Shown: in pieces, positions 49,001 through 59,329 of the stretch | How the letters are laid out: every line of letters begins with the position of its first letter | Numbering within the stretch: position 1 is the first letter of the stretch | NCBI GenBank assembly: GCA_004794785.1 | Contig: SJOL01003146.1 | Span: 45,092 to 109,091, forward strand | DNA from: Opisthorchis felineus | Lineage: Eukaryota; Platyhelminthes; Trematoda; Opisthorchiida; Opisthorchiidae | DNA length: 64,000 nt | Reading direction: 5' to 3' | Notes under the pieces: generated by a model | Databases searched by the model: none | What the model was told of the DNA's origin: nothing | What the model saw: only the letters and a program-made list of their open reading frames with translations | Translations under genes and position numbers: made by a program

Positions 49001-52000
49001 AGTTGAAACAGATATACTGAGGAATTACTTGAGTAACACGGCATACAATAAAATACGAAGTTTGTAAGCAGAGAGTGAAGTTTTTCGAACCTGGATCTAC
49101 AAACGTTCAAATAAGGACGAAAGCATTGTGCAGGAAGACTGACTGCGATGTGATCTGAGGCAATCCGATACCTGAACAGTGAACGTCCTGTTGCTAGGAT
49201 ATCCATGCTTGAAATTCAACACACACAGGTCGACCTTATCACCCACATCTATATAAAAACTGCCTCACGTTTATTTATCCACAAAGCTTTCAGCACTGGA
49301 AAAGGCACTGAACGGACGTCCTAGGATCACAAAGAGCTGGACCGGCAGGAGGCTCGATCCCCTGGCCAATGGCGTGCGGGAGTCCGCCTAACAGTCAGTC
49401 CGCTAAGTCAATTTAATAGCGCCTCCTTTTTACTATCCTCGTTTTTTAGTACTATTTTACTATTAGGGAATCAAACTCTGCATGTGATTAAAAGTCTGAC
49501 TGATGACGCTACGACGGAAATCGTCCACAAAACGACAAGGCTTCCATACAGACCACAAACAGTGGATATGATATCCACGACGCGAAGACCTACAGCCTTC
49601 ACGTATGCCTACCGTGAACTTCACGAATACCTTTGTTTCAGCCGATCGTGCACAACCTGTATTGCATGTGTCGGTCCCTCAGAGTTTGTGTGTGTTCAAA
49701 GCCTGCATGATTAAATGAAGGCAATAAAGTAGACTCATGGATCGACCCCAGGTAGTTCAGAAACCACCACAGATATGAAACAGGTTGTGCTGCCGTTCTC
49801 TTCAGTTTTAATCGAACGTACTTGCGGAAACGAACTTTGTGGAGGATGATGCTCTCGCACACTTCCAGCATCGAGAAAGTTCAATGGTTAGAGCGCGAAA
49901 CTACTGGCCGGAATGTCTGTTGTACCTCGAACAGCCCTGCCTGGGTTTTGGCAACCTGACGGTATCCTAACCCTCATGATTACTTTGGGTGGTATGGCAA
50001 GTAGACACCGAAAGGGCGTTACAGATGAACGATCATCTGGTGTTTATCCGACGGAGTGTCAACGCAACCCCCACCAGGCCGGAGTCCCGCTTGTTGCTCT
50101 CGAGTCAGTGTGTCACGAGCCACCATAACGCAACGAAGTACAAGTGACACCAACAGTCTCGTTACAACCGAGGTCAAGCTGATCCCCTGGTGGTTACCAC
50201 AGTCACCACGAGCGTCTTATTTTAATGGGCAGTATAACCGATTCTCCCCAGTTGTCTGAGACAGTCTGCTTTTCTCAAATGTAGGCGAAAAGATCTGACA
50301 AGCGCTGATAGACGACTTCACTCCCGTCTTTGAATAATTTGGGAGGTTATCCGGATGAGAAGCTCGGTGGCGCTTGACAGAACATATGAAGTTATGAACC
50401 CCCGAAGCCGTGGTGAGTTCCACGTTCACTGTCCAGGGTTCTACGTCAGCTGTAGACTCCAGATGCGGCTAAGCCATTAGCGGACTAAAAACGTTTGAAC
50501 ACCTGAGGCAACACAACACTACAGTAGCAACGTGGTAAGTACGTATGAGAGGCCTTCACTTCATTACTACAAAATGAGTCGCTGATAATCACGTCTACAG
50601 GGAGCTGCGTATAAAAAAGACCTTTTGCACTCCTCCATGGTTCGAACCCGACCTCTGCATCTCGAATGCTTCTGTCTAAGCTTGGGCAACCTGGCAGTAT
50701 CTCGGCCCTCGTGCTTCCTTCAGGTGGCATGGCAGCTAGGAACCGAAAGAGTGCTACAGCTAAACACATCTTTGCACTCCTCAAAGGGTTAATTTGTGAA
50801 TAACTTGTGTGAAAACGCAGCAGGATGACTTTGCATTGATTCTGATACGTACAGATGTGAGAACTCCTTAAAATCAGGGAAGTGTCAGCCTGGTGGTCTT
50901 AGGAACCGAGGTGCCCTCTGGGTTACGCTTTACATCCGGCTAGGCTACATCTATGACACAAGTTCATCCATACTTGCAGTATCTGGATGCACCTGCCTGA
51001 ACCGAAATCCCTATATTCTGGGGGCGGTGTAAGTGAGGTTATTCTGTCCATTAGAAAAGGCACTTTACGGAGAAGTTACTCCATGGAAAGCCTATGGGAG
51101 GAAACCAATATATTAATGTGACAATTGGGTGGGACGATGTGGTCACTTTGAAAGTAGTAGTTGAGGTCATAACCGAATCAGGCAAAAAGTAGGGTGGACG
51201 CTAAGTTTGTAAAAAGATCCGGTCACCCTACGATTAACCTTCTCTAGAAAAGGACCAGCGTCTTCGCTCCCCAGGGGTGATCATAATACGCCGGAGAGGG
51301 CAGTGTGTACTAATACATGGATAGCATCAGTCGAAACCTGAAGCGATTACCGTACGGCAGAAACAAGAAATAAAGGTAGATGAGACCACGTCCTCCAATG
51401 GGATCATTACAGACTGTCATTCAACGAGCCGAAAATGCTGCGTGTTGAAGCTTCCAGAAGAATATGAAGTATAAGCCAAGGAAATAAATATATTTTTTTA
51501 TTAAGTTGATAAAAATACAGTCACCTGGCTCTGTGGTGGTGTATAGTGAGGAAGGTTGCCACCGTTTCGGACCGTAGTAGTTGACCACTGAACCCAATCA
51601 TAAACTAATTCAATGACCGGCTCACCTCTGACGTCATTGAGAAAATGGACACCAACCAGACCGTCCAAACAAATGCACCAAATACACCTCTCAGATACAT
51701 TCGACAGAAGTTACAGATTTTGGAGAATAAAACCCCCTAAGAAAAAGTGTGTGGAAAATATGCATGATCACCGATGCATCTAGTTAACGGGTGCATGAGT
51801 CCAAATAATCCTCGATTCCTCAAATGGATTGTTGTTCAGCTCAGTCTATCATAGTACGGCAGCGAAGCATGTGTTGAACACTGATGTTATGCTATCGATT
51901 ACGATGATGATTGGTCTATTTTTAGTTTGGTTTTATGGGATGCTTTCCTATTTCCCAGTTTTCAGAAAAGATTTTGTGGAGGATTGCTCCTACCATGCAG

Positions 52001-52717
52001 TGCATTATTGATTGACAAAATAAAACTAAGATTACACTTACTCTGGGTATACCCATCAAAGCCTGCCGTGTCACTGGGGCTAGTGACACTCATGTGCGAC
52101 AAAGCTGACCCAAGTGAAATGGTAGTGTGTTGGGCCTTCACAATAGGGCGTCTTGGAGCCGTCAGTGCGTTGATGATAGGGCCCGTATGTGGATGTAGAA
52201 CGTTTGAAGGTCGATTGTTGAAATCTGTTAACAACGGCGTATTCAAGCAGTTTTGAAGGACTGAATTAATAACACTCGATCCTATGGAAGTTCTTGAAGT
52301 ATTTTTACCGATATTACCCTGAGAATCCCATTGATGTAGAGTGGACCCTACAAAATAGAATCGGAAATCAATCGACCGCAACAAACCTTGGTGAATGGAG
52401 TCGGACACTCCCAATGTTGTCGATGGATCTACATGCTGAAGTTGATTGATTCGGGCGCTAGCAGACATGGCGTTCGTCTACACAAAGCAAAAAAGGAAAC
52501 GTGAGCACGAGTATACGAAAATTATACCTACTGTCAAAAGGAAGAAAATAACGTGTACGGAACTTAGACCAAAATGGCTAAGTTTCCATTTAAAAATCTT
52601 TAGGACAAGCAGCTCTCAGGGTATTTTACTTACCTCACACAGAGAGCACTGGATTCCCTCACAAGTTACGGGACGAAAAGTCACATTCCTAAGCCTTTTC
52701 GGGGGACAGTTAGAAGT
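46095..52717 (-). CDS. Multi-exon gene, Ser/Asn/Pro-rich protein, product unknown
   Basis: Seven minus-strand exons join with agreeing phases: 52717-52634, 52477-52042, 48975-48606, 47747-47617, 47580-47561, 47150-47086 and 46236-46095. Strong signals include donors GAG followed by GTAAGTAA, CAGA followed by GTAAGT and AAG followed by GTGAGC, and acceptors CTTTTTTGCTTTGTGTAG, CTCATCTTCTTCTTCCACAG and TTTTTTGTTACAG. Landmarks: RPVTCEGIQCSLCE, PRRPIVKAQHTTISLGSAL, RRFFHLPASSHFQVPGEP, NALASSNNSNSGSIYLPAKL, SAFNHLLSASMKAKT, LVSKPGKVGLRTVQPSST, HIKHIYEHDQLHLGYDADP and LSDIQKSFWASCHPQVDSPS. Mostly low-complexity, probably disordered. No domain recognised. Exon 5 is a 20-base microexon. Weak points: the first acceptor, and the third donor (AAC followed by GTTGGA); without the latter the protein would stop at 48584 after TLEEIEH. 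A 45-base in-frame intron may also sit inside exon 2. The gene continues at both ends. Confidence 0.55.
49257..49425 (-). mobile_element. Possible third tRNA-like SINE
   Basis: The minus strand reads ACTTAGCGGACTGACTGTTA (A-box-like), AGGCGGACTCCCGCACGCC (anticodon-arm-like) and CCAGGGGATCGAGCCTCC (degraded B box), followed by an unrelated body. It lies in the large intron of the minus-strand gene. One copy only here. Confidence 0.45.
49868..50030 (+). mobile_element. tRNA-derived SINE, family 1
   Basis: AGTTCAATGGTTAGAGCGCG is the A-box region, GGAATGTCTGTTGTACCTCG a decayed B box, and GGTATGGCAAGTAGACACCG plus AAAGGGCGTTACAGATGAAC the conserved body end. Orientation is opposite to the gene whose intron it occupies. 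Confidence 0.75.
50620..50768 (+). mobile_element. tRNA-derived SINE, family 1
   Basis: CATGGTTCGAACCCGACC is a B box. The body GGTGGCATGGCAGCTAGGAA and CCGAAAGAGTGCTACAGCT is nearly identical to the best copy. The A-box end is degraded or missing. Also inside the intron of the minus-strand gene. Confidence 0.75.
51826..51915 (+). mobile_element. RTE-like subfamily A, 3' tail only
   Basis: GGCAGCGAAGCATGTGTTGA and ACACTGATGTTATGC match the last part of the subfamily A 3' UTR, followed by GATGATGATT. About 90 bases remain. It sits in the long intron of the minus-strand gene. Confidence 0.65.
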
Positions 52718-53179
52718 CTAAGATGCTCTCCACAGGGCATGACTGGGTGGTAAGCCTGAACGTCAACTTTAGTCTCCACGAATACGGCTCAACGATGTGA
52801 GCCATAACCAAGTGCTAAACATAATATGCGTCCAGCTGTGACGCAGTTTTTCTGATGATCGCAGGCAGAGTTCAGAGCAGTTAGAGCCCATGCACGTGAA
52901 ACTTTTCGGATAAGCAAATGTCCAAAGGAAAAGGGTAACCGCAGCGATGGTGAAAACGACGCACATATTCATATCCACGTAACATACTGAGAGCGAGAAA
53001 ATTATCAGTAGTTGAAAGTAAATCGTCTGGTTGTTACAAATGACAGAATAAGACGGTGCTTTTGAGTCACGGGCTTTGGATGGAGGCCCTTATCGTCCTC
53101 TGGGTGCTCTGGTAATATATTAGGCCGAACACAACTATAGACCGCACTAATAACGGTAATAACAATAATAATAAATGAC
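52718..53179. other. Upstream flank of the minus-strand gene, possible exon
   Basis: On the minus strand an acceptor (CTGCCTGCGATCATCAG) near 52857 precedes KNCVTAGRILCLALGYGSH, but its exit phase does not fit the next exon. The SINE tail (TTATTATTATTGTTATTA on the minus strand) occupies the right end. Confidence 0.3.
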
Positions 53180-53357
53180 CATTCGGCTGTGACATCGTTT
53201 CGGTGCACATGAGCTTTGCAATTCGCAGGAAGCACGAGAGTTGAGACACTGCCAGGTCGCACAAACAGAAGTAACGGAAAAGCCAGATTTTAGTTCAAGC
53301 CACGAACACTTAGATTGGTAGCTTCGCACATTAACCACTGGGCTATGTCAAGCTCAT
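53180..53357 (-). mobile_element. tRNA-derived SINE, family 1, degraded
   Basis: On the minus strand GACATAGCCCAGTGGTTAAT is the A box, and GGCTTGAACTAAAATCTGG is what remains of the B box. AATTCGCAGGAAGCACGAGA and CTGCCAGGTCGCAC on plus match the body of the other copies. The tail is a TTA/TTG-type microsatellite. Confidence 0.65.
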
Positions 53358-54221
53358 AACTGCTGCCGACATACTGTCCTTCTTCGCCATTATCCCTCAC
53401 GTCCCCTCCTGTTTTATTCAACGACCACCATGAACAATATGGTATCCAAAGAATCGACTAACTGAATGCTACTGCTATCGTCTGTCGCCTCGAACCAGTT
53501 TCCCAGACATTTTTCCCCTGTTAACACGACCATTAATGTGCCAACTCAGAGGCACATTCGCCAGCACGTTGCTCTGGTGCGCACTCTTGACACTTTACCA
53601 AAACTCCAGTAAAACATTCATGTACGATAATCCAGCTTACGACGCTTTCATTATTTAGACTGCCATCTACAAATTTCGGGCGGCTCTCCATGTGCTGAGG
53701 CAGGCAGCACCGGGATTGGTACAGGTCTGAGTTCTCAAGCTGAGGCTCCTTTACTCGACAGGATCTTCGTCAATAACCGCTTCTGCGTTGTTCGTTTGTC
53801 AGCCTCCATAGGAACCCCCGCTATCTGTTCTTTATTAATAGCCTTCGCGTGAGCACCAAACAAATGTAGTTTGATTCATTGAGATACCTTCTATCGGGAA
53901 CTAACCACTACCCTATTCAGCACGAGTTCAGACAGTTCTAGTAGCCAACAAACAAGAAATCTCGGTTCATCATAGGAGCGAATTGTTGGCTTTTTCAAAT
54001 TGAATTATGCAGCTTTTTGCTAATAAGTAACTGTCATGGCTTCAGGCGCAATAGCTGTCGTTGCTGATGAACAACCATGGAGTCAGAATGCCATTAGCTG
54101 CCGACAGGGAGGATGCATCCACGACTGTTGACCTGGCGGGACCATTCACTTCGATTCAGATGACGCTCTCGTCCCGTGTAAATTTACGATAAGTGTCTTG
54201 GAGAGAAAAAATCGAAAACCG
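53358..54221. other. No gene recognised
   Basis: No open frame above 60 codons and no repeat recognised, apart from the SINE tail at the right end (from about 54146). Confidence 0.5.
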
Positions 54222-54395
54222 TTCAGCTGTAACACCCTTTCAGTGCCTAGCTGCCCTGCCACTCGAAGGAAGCACAGGGACCTAGATACCGCCAGGATGC
54301 CCAAGCCTAGATAGGAGCAGTCGAGATGCGCAGGTTGTGTTCTAACCCAGGACCTTCCAGTCATTAAATTCGTGCCTTAATCAGTGAGCTCGACG
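54222..54395 (-). mobile_element. tRNA-derived SINE, family 1
   Basis: GTTCAGCTGTAACACCCTTT and CAGTGCCTAGCTGCCCTGCC on plus are the reversed body. The tRNA end reads GAGCTCACTGATTAAGGC on minus. The frame 54364-54146 is a chance translation of the SINE. Confidence 0.75.
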
Positions 54396-54499
54396 GATGA
54401 CACTAACTCCTCTGTTGGCTACTGAAAATACTTCCTGACCCACAAGTTAATCCTATCAAATTGGTCTACGCGAAGCTTATAAGCCGTACCCTCAGCAGA

Positions 54500-54680
54500 C
54501 ATCAATTGTAGATGGGGTGAGATAAGTAACGCCACTTACGATGTGTTGCTTCAGAGGACCCAACAAATAAGCGCTGGAGTCTTGCCACTCTTTGATGCGA
54601 GACATTGTATCGCTTCAAACGCTGAACACAGATCAACCAGAACTGTTATTGTCAGTTCAGGCTACTCTGAGTTCGGATCG
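54500..54680 (-). mobile_element. Reverse transcriptase fragment, probably RTE-like
   Basis: Minus strand reads TVLVDLCSAFEAIQ then CLASKSGKTPALICWVL. This resembles the F.DL..AFD.VDR....L..KG.P..L block of RT palm motif A, with the catalytic Asp changed to Glu. The corresponding stretch of the 59-61 kb copy reads HLGSAFDSVDRQKL. Weak but in the right style. Confidence 0.4.
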
Positions 54681-55224
54681 AGAAACTTCGTGGAATCTGG
54701 AAATGGAGGTAGCTAGCGCACCTGAAAATGTTCGGAAACTGTTCTTTTGATGCGCAGGATAGGAGCGAAGAACGGCTGTTGGTGAGGTCGTCAAAGATAA
54801 TATTGGAAATGTACTACTTCAGAACCAGCGCAGTGACAGCTGGGCGATATTTTCCACAACAGTTTAACTAATCATCTGCCCCTGTGCTCATACCTATGGT
54901 CCGACCCACTGAACTTGAGCTGTGGTTTGTGAGGTAAGACCCTCACACAGATTGTGAATTACTGTCTTTCTGCCATAAAGCGCAACTAAGTTGCAGGGGC
55001 GCCAGCATTATCCAAAGTTAATGAATCTTTGTGCTTCCGGTGGTCAGTCAGTGCAAACAGATTCAGAGGAGTCCCAACAAACTTGGGTCAACCAAAGATT
55101 GTACCGTTATTCAGAAAAAGTACCCGGAGCGGTTGATCGGATGATAACAGTCTATGCCTTACCCCAGCTGTAACAAGGCTACCTGCTCCAACAGTACTTC
55201 GAAGTCTGACCTCATCAAGTGAGA

Positions 55225-55955
55225 CGCAAGTTCGAGAGCATCAGACAGGTGGGCGGTGCATTGACTACACCCTCATATTAGGCCAAGGGGATGAGCAGCA
55301 TCACGCACACCACCGACCAGCTGTGGCGGTTTTCCTTGACCTCAAAGGAGCCCACCACTTCGTGGATAAGTTGGACGTTTCCGAACATTCTTCGTGCCAT
55401 TTAATCCCACACTTCTCGGCGTGTCAGGGCTTGCGATGAGCTATCCAAAAGTTACCCCACAACGCAAGATGGTCTTAGGAAGGAGGGACTCTCCCGCCAT
55501 CGATGAATTACTTACGCTTGATAAGTTACACTGCTTAGGACATGCACTCCGCATAAGAGAAAACCGTCTGTCTCGCAAAGCCCTTTTCGCCCAACTCTCT
55601 GTGGAGCGGAAGCGACCGACAGGTGGACAGTGTATGACCTGGAAACGAAGTATGGAGACACTAACCTAGTCGGATCGACAACTGCCGTCTCCCTGGATAG
55701 GGACCCCAGGACATAAATCACCAACGGTTAATGACACCGGTAGAAATGGTCCAATTGCGCAGCCAGTGGCGCCGGTGCATCATGGCTATCGCCTTTAATG
55801 GGTGGCTACCCATTTCCCGAACTAACTGAACATGCCATTGCTTCCAGTGCTTGGCTGTATGTCCCAAACTCTCCCACGTTCAGGTGACCGGAACTGTAGC
55901 AGCTGGAACCAATGTGCCCATAGTACACGGTTTATAGCTGATAAATTGAAACTGA
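55225..55955 (+). mobile_element. RTE-like retrotransposon fossil, subfamily B, internally deleted
   Basis: Starts with REHQTGGRCIDYTLIL (the E.QAGFR.GRGCIDQI block) and AVAVFLDLKGAHHFVDKL (RT motif A, Asp kept). At about 55420 it jumps straight to the C-terminus: DELLTLDKLHCLGHALRIRE, NRLSRKALFAQLSVERKRPT and GGQCMTWKRSMETLT. About 250 residues of RT, including YADD, are missing. The 3' UTR to about 55955 matches the reversed fragment at 62960-63185. Confidence 0.75.
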
Positions 55956-56033
55956 ATTGACAGAATTCCCCACAATCGATGGGGTTGTTCACGGTTGTCC
56001 CCCTGCCCATCATCGTCCAATTTTGCTATCGAA

Positions 56034-56061
56034 CCCCCCCCCCCCAAAAAAAAAAAAAAAA
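56034..56061. repeat. C12-A16 homopolymer junction
   Basis: Twelve C followed directly by sixteen A. A simple-sequence tract that is also prone to sequencing error. Confidence 0.9.
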
Positions 56062-56269
56062 TACAACCGTGAATCTTGGTGTCAGAGACATCTCTGAAGA
56101 AAGATTTGTGGGACTGATAACGCGGATAACATTGATCTGTTGTTTGACAACCATGTGCCCGGATAAACTATCCTTAATAGAACATCGGAAGTGATCCCCC
56201 TTTTAGCATACATTTAACAGGTTCAAAACGCGGGGCATTACTTCAAGATTTCCTATTCCCACACACACA

Positions 56270-56900
56270 TATTTGGAGTTTCAGAATGAGCTTCGGTTTG
56301 TTGACAGGTTTAACTATCTTGGTACCTGCACAAACCATGCTGCATTGTGACAAACGGAGCCAATGCACGCACCATTAGAGCACGAGTAATACTCATCAGT
56401 TTGTATCACCGTTGGTGTGTGACGAATACCAGTGAGGTTAGATGAACACGCCTACAGAACGACCTGAAAGTAGTCCTATGCTGTGGAACTTGGTCGCCCA
56501 GAGCTGAAGTCCTCAAACATACCTAAATGTTTAACCACTGTCACCTGTGTAATGTAGCGGGCGTTAACTTGTTGCAGCGTGGGTGTAATTAAGCGGTCGT
56601 ACGAGTACTAGGTAATGAGTCCGATTAGATCAAGCAGCAGGTAAGGTCTATCAATGTACTACATACGCCGGACAACCGTCTACGACAGAAATTCGCTTTC
56701 CATTGCCACCGAAATGCTCGCGGACAGACCATGATGTGACAACAGGAAACGAAAGATGAGCCGTGTGATCTTCGCGGCTTCTTGTGTGGGATGTAGGTGA
56801 TTATGCTCGTGCATGTTCAGAAGTCTTGCATGCCACGGCACGTAACCGAGTAAGGGACCAGTCTGCTACCATTTCCTAACCGGACTGTCTGGCCAGTAAT
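56270..56900 (+). mobile_element. RTE-like retrotransposon fossil, C-terminal half
   Basis: Reads FRNELRFVDRFNYLGTCTN (post-RT block), then pieces of the C-terminus in shifting frames: HRNARGQTMM (the ARGGQ..TW block) and ARNRVRDQSATIS near the end. Heavily mutated. Subfamily not settled. Confidence 0.6.
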
Positions 56901-58224
56901 GGTCTGTCTGCTGAGTTTAGATCCATGATGCTTTCCGCGTGTTACTTAAACAAGATGCTCAGGTGTTTATTATAATGGTTTTGGAAAGTAGAGACAGTTC
57001 GCTGAATGCTCTTTTCTCCAGCGATATCGAGCTTTTTGCAACAAATGATCATACATCCCATTTGTTTTTACCGTTTACTAGGGCCTTCTTTCGCCAGAGT
57101 TGCATGGTAGTTAAGCAGCAGTTTCCGCAAGCGGTGTATTGCTATCCATAATGACGATGATTTTGGACACCGACTGGCATACTGATGCTAGTAAGGTGCA
57201 TGGAAGCGGCCCTTGTACTCTACATTTAGAGGAATGGAAATACCCGTGCGTAGGCGGTTTGTCTCTGACCTACCTGGTCACTGGCAAATATGAAGCTGGA
57301 CAAAGCTCAGGCACCATCAGGCTCGCGCCATCACAGTAACCGATACATCAACTGATTAAGTTGACCTAACCAATGGTTCCGGGGTGCGTTCTCCATCATC
57401 AATATGTGAAATGGGTTAACACATCAGCTAGTCTAGCTGTTGAGGCCCAACCACTGGTATTAGTCACTAAATACACTTACTTGGATAGGTGTAGCACTTC
57501 TGCAGGCATGAATGTTGACGAGGGCTAGAACAGGGGTAGCTCAATCAGCCGTTCTTCAACCCAGCCACTTATCGCGTCATGTTATTGGCTCGTCAGCACA
57601 AGGAAGTGTACAACGCCGTAGCGTGATCGGCCACGTTGCGCGGAAGATGAACGATTACTCACTTAAGACAATTGAAGTCAACGCAGCATTGCAGTGTACT
57701 TCCAACGCTGCAGTACGTCGAAGGGCAGTCAATAAGTCATTTAGTGGACACGATTGGTTTGGTACAATAACGGCTGCGCTCGTTTGAGCGCGTTAAGCGT
57801 GCCCCAAAACCGCTCGCCTAGACAGTAATTATGTGCCCTACTAATGTGGAGTGAACGAAAGCAACAGGAGAAACAGGCAAATAAGTACCCAACTTTTGGT
57901 CTTGGCTAATGACATTCTACCAGTGGTTGGGAAACTCCGAGGAATTGCCAAATGAAAAAACCAGCAGCGCTCAATCAACACTTCTTAAAGTGGTTCTTCC
58001 CATTACGACTAACACTTCGTTATTCCTTTTTCAGGTTTCATATTCTGTTTTCGCCAAAGATTGTGGCCCTAATAACCACTGCACCCATGGGCTTAGTTCA
58101 CGCTTAAAAATGAGAACTGAGTGGACCACAGCAGATCCGGATGTCAGGGGAATTTACCAGAATCACCTTCTGGAGTCTCTTCCAATTGCTCTAACGTCAA
58201 ATGTGAATCCATACTGAGACGAGA
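56901..58224. other. No gene recognised
   Basis: Plus frames 56939-57151, 57139-57339, 57512-57787 and 57909-58217 are open but lack matched splice signals. The last runs up to the retrotransposon end at 58225 and may include more of that element. Confidence 0.4.
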
Positions 58225-58490
58225 TCGCCACCAATTTGCAAAGTGCTGGAAGTTTTGCCTGTGGCTGGACGCTACCAGGCGTTCTTGTCAGTTACCATTC
58301 AGATTGTCTGAATGTGTCTGGAGGTGTAGGCACCTCCGAATGACTGTGATAGGCCAGCACTGAGTCCCTTCCCCGTCAACTTTCATTCTTTTTTCACAAT
58401 AAGGCTTTCACATAAATCATGGTTGTACAGCAGCGAAGCATCAGTATTGAACACTGACATCATGCTGTCGATGGTGATGAGTCTATATCT
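58225..58490 (+). mobile_element. RTE-like subfamily A, 3' end
   Basis: CLWLDATR then RSCQLPFRLSECVWRCRHLR is a collapsed form of AWLETLQ...RSCFQSLSRLP. The UTR motif GGTGTAGGCACCTCCGAATG, the segment CAGCGAAGCATCAGTATTGA and the GATGGTGATGA tail follow in the order seen at 36.6-36.8 kb. Confidence 0.75.
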
Positions 58491-59329
58491 TAATGGGCCA
58501 CAGCCCAGACAATGGGAAATACACTACTGAAGCCCGTCTAAGTTGACTTCTCAAGAGAAAGCACTGACCTTTTCGACCTTGCAGACGATTTAGATGTTCA
58601 ACTGAGTTGGCACAGCCCCCTAGAACCACAAGTGATGACCGATTCAGATTCGATGCTGGTCATAGAGACAGCTAAGTGAATGGAGAGCAGTGAGGACGAG
58701 TAGTAATTCCCTGTTGCCAGGGCCGAAGAAGGCTTAATTGAGGCATCCCAATTTGAGCTTTTGACTCAAAAGATCAGCCCACTAGGTAGTGAGAGGATAT
58801 AAGGCTTGATTCGGGAACCCCTCCCCTGGCTTGACTCAAAAGAGGAAGCGATTGTTAGGGTTTCCTTGAGACTCTTCCTGGAGCGATGGACTCAACGGTC
58901 TGGCCCACTGACAGACTCCTACCCACACTTCGTCAGTCTCTCTGATTCATCTAGGTGTCGAACACCCAACCGTTGTATCCGAGCTTCTGCCCAGTGAAAC
59001 AAACCCTCATTAAATCCCCGTGGAAGCCAATCTTGGCAGCCGATTCGCGTCGACTCTCAATGAGTAGATAATGGGGGACGATTTATTTAATTATGTGCTG
59101 AACATCATGTTTCTAGCCAGAAGAATCTTTCAACACAAGCAATCACACCGTGTGACTCGGAGGTCACCAACTGTAAACCATATTTGAGCTCAGTTGGACC
59201 ACGTGGTAATCAGCTATCGGTGGAGAGCTTCGATACAAAATTGTAATTCATTTTGTAGTATACCACTTAACTCTCTTTACGGCATTGCGCAGATGCGTGC
59301 ATCTATTCGCTTCCCCTAGGAAACACGCC
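58491..59329. other. No gene recognised
   Basis: One plus frame (58806-58997) without motif. It may hold degraded 5' sequence of the element that starts at 59330. Confidence 0.4.

Noticed and set aside
48910..49206. 98-codon minus frame overlapping exon 3 of the large gene
   Set aside because: Lies mostly in the intron upstream of a strong acceptor; composition is that of AT-rich non-coding DNA.
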